From assembly GCA_023053545.1 (NCBI GenBank), contig JAKZAN010000005.1:9238001-9302000 (forward strand): a DNA stretch of 64,000 bases, given 5' to 3'. Below are positions 47,401 to 57,209 of this stretch, in pieces. The position numbers were made by a program, and so were the translations under genes. The notes below the pieces were generated by a model. That model was not told the DNA's origin and did not search any database. It saw only the letters and a list, made by a program, of their open reading frames with translations. Within the stretch, counting starts at the first letter, position 1. Each line of letters begins with the position of its first letter. This DNA is from Lepidurus packardi (taxonomy: Eukaryota; Arthropoda; Branchiopoda; Notostraca; Triopsidae).

Positions 47401-50400
47401 TGGCACTTTATGGAATGGAGAAGCTGATGGCTTTTAAGCCTTTCGTGTACCTTTTTTTGTGTAGGCTAAATTTTATAAACAATTCTTTAGAATTTTTTTT
47501 AGAATTTCACCGGTAATTTCAAAACTTAAATTCCAAAGTCGTAAATTTGAAAGGTTTTTAAAAGTATGCCTCGTTATTTGCATTTCGGTAAAGGAAAGCT
47601 TTAGTATCGAAAGCTCCGGTTTTTAATAGCTTAAAAAATTTGCACTTGACAGTTCTTTACGGGATTTTGATACTTTCCGATTTCCATTCTTGAATTTATG
47701 ACTCTGGGCTTTAGAAATTTGCATCTTGAAAGGGCAGTTGGCGCATGGTTTCAGCAATAAGTTTGTGAAAGACAAAATTGTGATTTATGAACGACGACTT
47801 TATTTGAAAGACAAGTTTATGAAACACAAATAAAAATTTTATGATGGAATTTTGCAAAAGGAAAAGTCGAAGGTGCACGAGAGGCTTAATTGACTTTTTT
47901 TTTTTAGCTTAATTGACCTTTTTTTTTACACGTTTTGAAATTTATTTTAATTCGGTTTGGATCGTTTTTTGTTTCTTTTTCTTTCTTTTTTTTGAATATT
48001 TTTGCGTTTCTCGCCGCTCGCTTTTGTCTTGTGTTGGATGTTTTGTTCGGGTTGGTTGCGTTGGTTTCTGACTTTGGCAGTCAAAGTGTTCCAGTCAAGA
48101 ACGGCTCCACCAATTGCCTACGGTGCCTACTCCCGAAGAAATCCGGTTGCTTTCCCGACATTTTTCCTCCAACGATTCCAATCCCAGTCTGGAAGAAGAA
48201 AATGGTCGCCGCTCACCCATGTTACGTCCCCGTTCTCGAAGTCTCAGGTAAAATACCATAAGTTGAACTTTTCCTTAAGAAAATCTCCCGTTGTCCTTCT
48301 GTTTCTAAGAGTTTATTAGCTAGGTTTGTGATCTAATTAGCTCTATTTTTCCTCTTTTTCTTTTTTCTTTTTTACTTTCCAGCCTGGCCTGGCTGTGTAT
48401 CGCCACGCTAGAGTAAGCTCTTTTCTCTTTCTTGACTGATGCTTCCTTCAACTTTGCCTTAAATAAGGTGTAGCTAGGATCAATTAATTTGTTATGAATT
48501 TTTCCGCATTTATAATTAATCACCTTTTAATTCTTCCTGGTTTCTCTCCATTGTAGTAGTCCGGTGAGGTCCCCTGTGGTCGACAGTGAGGTTGTGATGA
48601 TGAATATGCTATACAAAGAACGATTCCCCAAAGTGAGTAGATAAAACAAGACAAATATTAAAACAAGATAATTTTTTATTATTATTTTTTGTTACAAAGG
48701 CTACGCAACAAATGGAGGAGCGTTTGCACGCGTTTATTGAGGACAGTTGCAACTTGGACGCGATTGAGAATTCGGAAGAAGCACCAGCTGACGCCATCGC
48801 GATAGTTCGGTTTGTTCACCATCAAGTCTTGGAGATGGCACGAGACGGCTTGCAGAAATCCCAGGAACGTTTAATTACCAGTCGTTATTTTTACGACCTG
48901 ACGGATAATCTGGAGCGGCTATTGAACGAAACCAAAGAGAAATGTCTTCAAGCCGTGCCCCACATTACGGGTTGCATCAAGAAACTCTTGCTCATCGTCT
49001 CGCGCCCCGCCAGGCTTCTGGAATGCCTGGAATTCGACCCGGAAGAGTTTTATCACCTATTGGAGCAGGCCGAAGGACAAGTCAAGTTTGCACAGGGCGT
49101 TACGGCGGACATTCCTCGCTATATTGTAAACCAATTGGGGTTAAATCGGGATCCATTAGCAGGTAATAGAAAAGGTCTTAAACATGAAAAACAAAGCGTT
49201 TTTTTAAAGATGTCTTTTAAAAGTCTTAAGTATATCGATTTTAATCACATTTAATTTAATAGTAATATAGTTTTTTCATGATAGTATTGATTATGTGTAT
49301 TAATATCGATTTTAATCGCATTTTCTCTTGCAGAATTGCAACAAGATTTGACGCAGCTGGAAAAGAGCTGCTCGACGCCAGATGCCACAGCCCCTAAAAG
49401 TCTGAGTGCTTCTTTGCTGAAAGATAAAGCTTCGAAGGTAATTAGGTTTGGGGGTTACAAGCACGAAAAGAGAAAGCATAACAAGTGAATGCCAATTCAA
49501 GGAAGTACATTTTAATGAAACCATATGTGTCTGCAGTTGCCGTCTGAAGAAGACTACGAAGTCATCAAACTTGTTTCCAATGGTGCGTATGGGGCAGTGT
49601 ATTTGGTGCGACACAAAGAGTCCAAATCGCGTCTCGCCATGAAAAAGATTAACAAGCACAATCTGTTGCTAAGAAACCAAGTAGAACAAGTTTTTGCTGA
49701 ACGGGACATCCTATGCTTCACCGACAATCCTTTTGTGGTCTCCATGTATTGTAGCTTCGAAACCAAGGTAAAACCGATGTTCCTTCCAATATTCCGTGAC
49801 CCTGACTGAAATGGCAGAAAATCCATTAACTGATTGGTTATCTTTTTACACCATTTGAAAGATAAAACGAACGAGAACCTTAGAATTCGATAATTAAACT
49901 TCAGCTAAAAACAGCTTAAGAATTGAGTAATAGTATTGAGTTAAAACTGTCTGGAACTATAATAATAAACTAAAATGATGTTTTTATTGGACATTTTTAA
50001 TTTGTTCCGATTGTTTGATTTTATTCGCAGAAGCATTTGTGTATGGTAATGGAATATGTTGAAGGAGGTGATTGTGCCACGTTGTTGAAAAGTATGGGAC
50101 CATTTCCAAGTGATATGGCTCGTTTTTACTTTGCTGAAACAGTCCTCGCAGTCGAGTACCTTCATTCTTATGGAATTGTCCACCGCGACCTCAAACCTGA
50201 CAAGTAATTATTTTCTTAAGATACTTGACTTTCATCTTAATTTTGGTTCTTTTTCATCTCGTCTCAGTTTGTTGATTACTGCTCTGGGACACATCAAGTT
50301 AACCGATTTTGGGTTGAGTAAAATGGGCATCATGTCTCGTAAGAACTCGATTCCTATCTTGATTCCTAACTTTCCTTTCATTGTTAATTATTCTTTTTTT

Positions 50401-53400
50401 CTGGAATTGGTCATTAAAAAAGTACGTTTTTTTCAGTGGCCACCAATTTGTACGAGGGTTACATTGACCGGGAAACCAGGCAGTTTTCAGACAAACAAGT
50501 ATTTGGAACACCAGAATATATCGCACCAGAAGTTGTATTGAGGCAGGGTTATGGCAAACCAGTGGATTGGTGGTCCATGGGCATCGTCTTGTACGAATTT
50601 CTGATTGGTTGTGTACCTTTCTTTGGGGAAACCCCGGAAGAGCTCTTTTCACATACGGTTAATGGTAAACAAACATTCCCGTTTTTCTCATTTGGTCTGT
50701 ATAATTAGTGAGCGTGTGTCTAGATGATATCGAGTGGCCGGAAGAGTCAGACTGGCCTGTGCAACCCGAAGCCAAAGATTTAATCACTCAGATGCTGCAG
50801 CATGATCCCAGGGAAAGATTAGGCACAGGCGGAGCAGGGGAAGTCAAAACGCATAGTTTCTTTGATGGACTCGACTGGAATTCTTTGCTGCGCCAGAAAG
50901 CCGAGTTTGTGCCCCAGTTGGAGCACGATGAAGATACCAGTTATTTTGATAGTAAGCGATAAATAAAGAAAATCGATTTAAGAATTGAATCAATTCAAAG
51001 CGAAATTGATTCGAAGATCGTTGAAAGTCGATTTGAAAGTCGAAGTTGAAAATCGATTTGCTTATTGTTTGTTCGATAATTTTTTAATATTGATTTGCAT
51101 TGTTAAGTAATCATGGCGTTTATTAGGTTTGAGTAATGATTAATTATTTACTTTCAATGTTTAGCTCGTGGAGAAAGATATTGCCATGATATCGGTGGTG
51201 ATGATACAGACGAATTAGAAGATTCGTCGGTTCTCATTGGTTCCTTTTCATCATACTCACCGAGATATCGTCGTGTGCACAGTATGTTCCAAGACGAGAC
51301 TCGTGCAGCTTCAAGTAATACTCAAAGCAATTTCTTACGTTATTTTTGGCGAAAAACTAATTGAGATTCTTTCCCTTTTCTAGGTTTACAAGGGGATTCG
51401 GGTGGTTCGGATCAATCAGAATCGTCGCTTTCCCATATAGGATCGTTTAACGAGACGGATAAAGAGGCCGGGAGTAATGAAGACGTCCCAGCCACGCCCC
51501 CTCGTCTTGATTCATGCGATTCGGAGGAAAACGCATCTCCGCAGTGCCAACGCAGACGCAGATTGCACCGCGAGTTAAAGTCCTTGCCTCGGTTCGCGAT
51601 TTCAGTCGAAGACAGCAACCGGGGCAGCTTGGGCACGCCTGATCATGCTCGCGAGCTTTCCCCGGTGGATGAAGGGGACCGCAGTACGGCAGAAGGTGGA
51701 GTGGCTCTACCGTCGTCTTCCACTGGCTGCGAAATCAGCAAAGAAGAGTCAGACGGTGGAGGAGGAGTAACAGAACGAGCAGGAGTCAAACCCAAACCGC
51801 TGACAACGAGCGTGAAAACGACTGGTTTCTCATCTGGAATGAGACACCGGTCGCGATCCGTCATCAAAAGCGCCTCAGCTTCAGGACTTTCGCTCATGAT
51901 CCCACCTGAAGACTTGCTCGCACAGAGCCTGCAATCCCCCGGGGGCTCTAGTACCGCCAGCTCACGAGATACTTCGCCCTGCCGAGGGGAACGCGAGATT
52001 TCCCCACTCGTGACATCACTTAAACCGCCCATTATACTCCGAAGAGGACCGCGTGGCTTTGGATTCACTCTCAGAGCAATTCGAGTCTACCTAGGCGATA
52101 CCGATTACTACCAAGTCCAGCATATTGTCATGGTAAATTATTCATTACTTATTCATTAAGAGTCATGTCTTTAATTAATTATTATAATTTATTTGAAAAG
52201 TATTCGAAGGCTTTTTTTCTTGTTTTAGTTTAATTTTGTTCTTTTAAGATAATGATGTGACAAACTCAAGTTTAAATCAAATTGCAATCATGTTAGGAAT
52301 TCGGATAGTTAATTAGACGAATTGCATTACTTTCAATCGAGTTTAGAACATAATGGATATTAATTCTGCCGGAAGATGATTACAACAATTAATATAAAAA
52401 ATCGTAAAATAAAAAAAAATTAGAGGAAAAAAGAAAGAATAATTAATTTGTTTTAGGCCGTGGACGAAGGTAGTCCAGCGTTTGAAGCTGGGTTGAGACC
52501 AGGGGATTTGATTACGCACATTAATACCGAGCCCGTCCAAGGATTGCTGCACACACAAGTCATCCAACTGCTGTTGTTGGGTGGAGACCACGTGACTATC
52601 CGAGCCACGCCCCTTGACCAAACTTCGATTAAAAGCGGGGGACGGAAACGTGAACCCACACAAGCACGTCTAGCGAGAAGGGCTTGCCATCGTTTCCATC
52701 ATCATGGCCATGGCCATTCGCGTCGTCCTGCTGGGGCTAAGCCTCGGCCTGATCAAGCGGAAAGACGAAGGAAGCAGAGTTTATTCCGCAAACTGAGCAA
52801 TAAACGCGCCAGCGCTGAAATCCAACAGGTAAGATTGATAGTTTTACTTAAAACTTTCTCCATTTTCTTTTGAATTTCATTCAAACACTTCAAGCATCAC
52901 TTTTATACATTCAATGCTTTGTTTACTCAGAAATGTAATCAATCTTTCTCTTTTTTGGAGAGTTATAAAGTTATTTTAAGGCTCCCGTATACCTTAGCTT
53001 ATTTTTGGGAAACAGTCACAGATGGCACTAATGTTTGTTATTGTTTTGCTTATAAATAGTACAGTTTGTCACCACAGTTGCTGTAGCAGCACAGTGTCCC
53101 AAATCAAGTCGTCAAACTAGCAAAACAAGATTTCTCGAAAACGGCTTTTCAGATTTGAAAGCAAACTAAAATAAAAGTTATCTTTTATTAGCAGCTAGTG
53201 CACAACCAAAGGACGTAATTTTAGGCAACGTGTCTGTCATAGTTGCAAACTTCCTTTCCATATTGCTAACTTTTCTTAAATGTAAAATTTACTAAAATTT
53301 AACTTAAATTTACTAAAAATTAACTTAAATTTACTAAAATTAAATTATGTAAATGTGCATTGATTGTGCACTTCCTGTTAGCAAGCTCAAGCTTACTGTC

Positions 53401-55187
53401 AAAGAGTTTTTTTCATTAGATTTACTGGCTTTCTGAAAAAGTTTTTCCAAAATTCCCTATGCTAACCGCCTATACCGAGCTAAGGCGTAAGGAAGCCTTA
53501 AATAATTGATATTTAGAAGCAAAACAAAAAGAAACAAGAAATTTAGAAAACGTATTTTTATTAATTGGGAAGTGTTGCCATTTGCTTATTATGTATGTAC
53601 AGTACAGTGCTTTGGAGCCCGAAGTTGGTCGAGTCCATTGTCCGCACCGGTGCTACTTAATTCGCCGATCTCTCCTTTCCTCGTAAGCTGCTGATCTCTC
53701 GTAGATAGACTGCAGTGTCGCTCTCGTGGCTCTAATGTGTTATTTCGGGATGTCCTTTAACGGAAAATGTGAAAATTTTCCCTGCGAAAACTGTATTTGT
53801 TTCATATGTTCTTGTTGCTTTTTCTGTTTACATGTAGATTGTCGCTGGAGGTTCCCCGCCGATGCTTACGCCGAGTCGCAGCTTCCAGTCTTTCTCTCGT
53901 TCATTGCCATTCAAAGACTCGGTCTCGTCCCGTTCGCCGCCTCGCCCACCCCCGCGCTCACCACATTCCCCTCCCACTCTGCGCGCCCCTCTATGCGCTC
54001 TTTCACCCTCTGATTCGGCAGCTTCCTCATTGTCCTCTTCTCCTTCTTCCACAGCACCTAATAGTCCAGCCAGTAACCAGTTCCCGCGACCGTCGTCGCT
54101 TCACGGTCTCAAGCACAAGCTCCACACGGTGGCCAAGTGCATGCACACGCCCACGAGTCGTCGTAAATCGGTGGGCCATATTCCTCTCTCACCATTAGCT
54201 CGCACACCGTCCCCCTCCCCGTTACCCGTACCTAACCACGCCCATGCTCACTCAAACATCACGCCTGGTACCATGTCACCCACCCGATCCCCGTCTCCGT
54301 TAGCCTTCCCTTTAGCTCATCATCAACACGGATCATCCAGCGCCACGCAAGTCTTCAGTCCTGGCCAGCCTCACCCACTCGGCTCCGTTTCTCCCGTTCC
54401 CCATGCCAAAAAGGGGCTTCACAATCGTCCCAAATCCGCCGAACCAGGCTCCCCTTTACTCCGAAGGGCTCTTTCCCCAGATCGTTTGCATCCGCGAACC
54501 GCTATGGAGAAAACGAGCGTCATTTCGCCCTTGTGTAGCAACGGAGCGCTACCCAAAGTCACTGTAATTAGTCCGCCTAGGGTGATGTTATTACAGCCTG
54601 AAGGAACGGATATGACGTCACCAACAAAGCTTCAGGTTTTAACTAGCGCGTCAGGTAATAGCGGAGAAAAGGAATCAAATACGTCGTTACCATTAAACCT
54701 GGAAGCGTTGAATTTGACGTCATCCCATGTTTCTGGAGAGGCCTCATTAAAGCCTAATGCCATGGTTTCAACTTGCATTGAAGTTTTGGTGACGACAGCT
54801 TCATCTAGCGCACGAGTAAATGAACGACTGACGTGTTCGACATCTACCGGCCAAAATGGAAACGCAATGGTGACAACAGTCATGAAGATAGGCAACAGTT
54901 CACCGTTGAATCGCGTCTTGCAGCGAAGTTGTCGTATGGAAGATGTCAGCGAGAAACCGGAAGAGATTTTTCTGGCTCGAGCAGCATCTGAACCCAAAGA
55001 AATTCCGTCGAAAGAGGAAGAAGTTACGCAAAATAGTCTGGATGGCGTAACGGTTAATCCGGCATGCTTAATGGCGGCGGTTTCGGCCGAGTTGAAGAGG
55101 CGGAAGTCACCGCCAGGGTTCCGGATGTCAACAACGCCGAAAACGGAGGGAAACGACGCTGCTAGGGAAGATGAAGTTAAGAAGTAG
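32468..55187 (+). CDS. MAST: Microtubule-associated Ser/Thr kinase (MAST family)
   Basis: AGC-group kinase with MAST pre-domain, kinase and PDZ domain; the fly member is drop out. Exons: 32468-32638 (exon begins 32391), 33689-33826, 37693-37921, 38907-38977, 45618-45797, 46059-46164, 47123-47189, 47265-47343, 48081-48247, 48557-48632, 48700-49162, 49334-49437, 49537-49767, 50031-50203, 50268-50338, 50437-50664, 50724-50951, 51165-51314, 51384-52132, 52457-52828, 53838-55187; 1800 aa, all phases agree. Landmarks: [58 protein letters not shown]. Kinase: [44 protein letters not shown]; Phe stands before GTPE where mammalian MASTs have Cys. [12 protein letters not shown]...[18 protein letters not shown]. 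The C-terminus has [13 protein letters not shown] and a long Ser/Pro tail. The first three exons are less certain, and the acceptor at 45618 is weak. Confidence 0.93.
39345..40170 (-). mobile_element. TTAA-flanked MITE, copy 1 (carries an inner insertion)
   Basis: The left end TTAAGGCTCCCGTACACCG and the reverse-complemented right end (GGCTCCAGTATTCCTTAGCT) are inverted repeats; the right TTAA has become GTAA. Its sequence aligns in opposite orientation to the copy at 52976-53501, sharing for example AGGCGGTTAGCAT, AACTCTTTGACAG, GTGCACAATCAATGCA and GAGAAATCTTGTT. There is no coding capacity. The TTAA target suggests mobilisation by a piggyBac-type transposase, which is inferred from the target site only. 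Confidence 0.82.
39721..40096. mobile_element. Possible nested insertion inside MITE copy 1
   Basis: Alignment with MITE copy 2 breaks after 39720 and resumes at about 40097. The 376-bp extra block is bordered by GCAAAACA at 39713-39720 and again at 40097-40104, like an 8-bp target-site duplication. An 8-bp duplication is typical of hAT elements, but I see no convincing terminal inverted repeats, so the nature of the insert is open. Confidence 0.5.
42145..42196. repeat. Perfect-armed AT-rich palindrome
   Basis: The arm CAACTACACCATATA (42145-42159) is repeated inverted as TATATGGTGTAGTTG (42182-42196), with an alternating TA loop between. The structure is a likely hairpin or a remnant of a small palindromic insertion. 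It lies in MAST intron 4. Confidence 0.85.
46237..47013. mobile_element. TA-flanked MITE, pogo/Tigger-like, in MAST intron 6
   Basis: The ends CAGTAGATGTCTCTTATTGC and, inverted, TAGTAGATGCCGCTTACTGT form terminal inverted repeats of about 28 bp at roughly 75% identity, flanked by TA on both sides (46235-46236, 47014-47015). The subterminal word GATTCTAATAACC occurs at 46297 and 46974, with a one-base variant at 46896. At 777 bp without an open frame it is a non-autonomous element. CAGT ends, a TA target and the GATCACC / TCTAATAACC wording fit pogo-like elements; the transposase source is inferred. Confidence 0.78.
52976..53501 (+). mobile_element. TTAA-flanked MITE, copy 2, in MAST intron 20
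   Basis: It begins TTAAGGCTCCCGTATACCTT, and its other end read inverted is TTAAGGCTTCCTTACGCCTT, about 24 bp of terminal inverted repeat with four mismatches. TTAA is intact at both ends. It is 526 bp long without coding capacity. An inner AT-rich part (53278-53345) carries about three copies of a 22-bp repeat (core AAATTTACTAAAA) that copy 1 lacks. It sits opposite in orientation to copy 1 in the same gene. Confidence 0.85.
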
Positions 55188-55617
55188 AAACAGGAAAAAA
55201 CCGAGTGACTTTGTAGAGATATGCATGGACTAGTTTTTAAAAGAAAAAAGCTATGGAGAGGTTTAAAGAGTCGTAGTTTGTTGGTGGGGTTAGCTTAGTT
55301 TACAGTAGTTGTTAGGTCAAAGCAAAGAAATAGGGAAGAAAAGACGTGTTGGAGTCGTCTGCTTTACCTGTTCTAGCAAGTTGTGATAATTTTTCTCCCC
55401 TTTTCTGCCAGTTATTTTTTTGGGAAATGTTTCAAGTTTTACTTTAGTCTTTTTTTTTGTTAGAGGTTGTGAAGAGAAAGTAAGGTTATTGGAGAGAAGT
55501 TTGGCCGGAAAGAACTCACGAATCTTCAGCTGCTTTCGGTTTTAATCTGTTTTGTATTTATGGGGAAAATGTGTGAAAGACATGGCGAGAATGTGGTTAT
55601 GTTTAAACAAATGTACA
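55188..55617. other. Convergent 3' region between MAST and RWDD3
   Basis: About 430 bp between the two stop codons must hold both 3' untranslated ends, which may overlap. No further feature seen. Confidence 0.5.
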
Positions 55618-56807
55618 TTAACAATTCCTCTGCATCACTGGCTGGATGTATTGCGAATATAGCGTCGCGCACTCGTGCAATTCCAAGAATTCGCGGAGTT
55701 CAAGTTCTTGGGGAAATTCGTGAACACTAAAAAGGGGAAGTGAAGGGGCTTGACATGTTAAAGAGGAAAGCGGGGCTCGAAATAAGGTTTTTAACAAACG
55801 TTCTTTGCAGGGACGACCTGACGAGTCCAAATCTACGTTTTGGGTTCGATGTTGTTTCAGGTAATTTTGCAGATTTTTAGAGTCGCTCTGGAGCAGCAAG
55901 AAGATCCGGTTTTGGCAAAAGAGCAGGAATCCTCGCAACGAAAATTCTTGGCTCCAATTCAAGATGGTTTTGACGTACTGAGCCTTGGATCGCATGTGGG
56001 CCAAATGAAGGATCATTACGTGAGGGGGATTCTGAACCGAAACTAGAGTCCGACGTGAAACTTCGCTTTCAAGGGAATTCAGTTTTCTCTGCAAGAGCAA
56101 ATCTCTGCAAAGTGTAGATAAGGGCAAAATCATTGGTTCCCCTCGATGACTCTGAGCACAATTTTTGAGTTGTAGAAGCATATTTTCACTTCCTGTACGA
56201 GTCAGATCTCGGCCCTGGAAGATACGACAAGAAGGCAGCATATTTGGTTATGTGAAATAGGCAATTATAAAGCATTTTCACTTTTTGAGAGTAAAGAAAA
56301 AGAGTAAAGTCTTTTCTATCTTTGGAGTATTGTTTCTTAAGTTCAAAGACAAGAAATAATACAGAATGTATCAATTATGATGTTCAGAATTAGATCTAAA
56401 GGACTTTAGTTTCAACCAAGGCTTGAAATCAAACTTGAAGCACTTAAATTATGAACCGATTTCCTAAATAAATTTTGTGAAACGTACAATTTTTACAGTG
56501 CTAATTCGCGATCTTAAACATTCTTTTTAAAAAATTTCATGCTATTACCTCTAAACTAATGTCTGGAACTTCGTTGGGATATCCATTACTGAACACTAAT
56601 GTTAGCTTCCATTCGTGGTCGCTTTCCAAATTAATCGTCAAAACAATATTAATCCCACCTAATCAATAATGTAGTCTAATTAGAGAAGGTTTTTAAAAAC
56701 TTAGTCTCCTCGGACTTATTCTCACTTGTCGAAACGTGTAATTCGTTTACGGCACAGAAAATGGACTGCATAACCTCTAATTCATTAGATAAAATTTTAT
56801 TATTCAT
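55618..56807 (-). CDS. RWDD3: RWD domain-containing protein 3 (RSUME)
   Basis: Enhancer of SUMO conjugation in vertebrates, with an N-terminal RWD domain. Exons (minus order): 56807-56726, 56658-56549, 56214-55618; 262 aa against about 267 in human, phases agree. Exon 1 (MNNKILSNELEVMQSIFCAV) begins the RWD fold. Exon 2 carries FSNGYPNEVPDISLE, the YPxxxP-type RWD motif. Exon 3 carries the family-specific C-terminal half: MILHLAHMRSKAQYVKTI, LLLQSDSKNLQNYLKQHR and VDLDSSGRPCKERLL. The donor chosen for exon 1 (A|GTGAGA) keeps phase; a later candidate (GTTTTT) would bring in a stop. It lies between the MAST 3' end and a short spacer shared with MED26. Confidence 0.88.
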
Positions 56808-57209
56808 CTCATAAGACGGTTTAGGGCATGCGGTCCGTTCTAAGAAAATCCTTCGATGAGTGATGAAGCATCGCACATTTAAGAATTGATTTAAGCTTCT
56901 ATGATCTTAACTTTTTTACCTGCTAATACAGATTTTAATATCGTTTCTCCTGTGAATTGGGTCAGGAATAAAATTCCTAAACTCCATTATTCATTGTTAT
57001 GGAGAACAGCGAGCGAACGGAGAGCAAAATCCGGACCCGATCCGCACCGCAATCGTTCCGAACTGGCCAGTAGAGGGCCAGCCATATATATAGTCGGCGT
57101 GGGGCCCCGGTTTCTCCGGCCGTGGAGCCAGCGAGTGCATGTCCGCCATAACCAGTGGTGGCTGTACCTTGGATCGGGGCTGTGGTTCCGTGGCTCTTGT
57201 TACGGCCTC
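56808..57209. other. Divergent promoter region RWDD3 / MED26
   Basis: 402 bp separate the two start codons. TATATATA at 57085-57092 stands about 118 bp before the MED26 start and could place its start site near 57117. A frame open from 56901 runs in phase into MED26, but MED26 proteins start near the conserved domain, so the 57210 ATG is preferred. No clear TATA was seen for RWDD3. Confidence 0.45.

Noticed and set aside
53797..54198. Pro/Arg/Ser-rich 133-codon plus-strand frame
   Set aside because: Shifted-frame shadow of the last MAST exon, which carries the conserved TPSRSFQSF motif.
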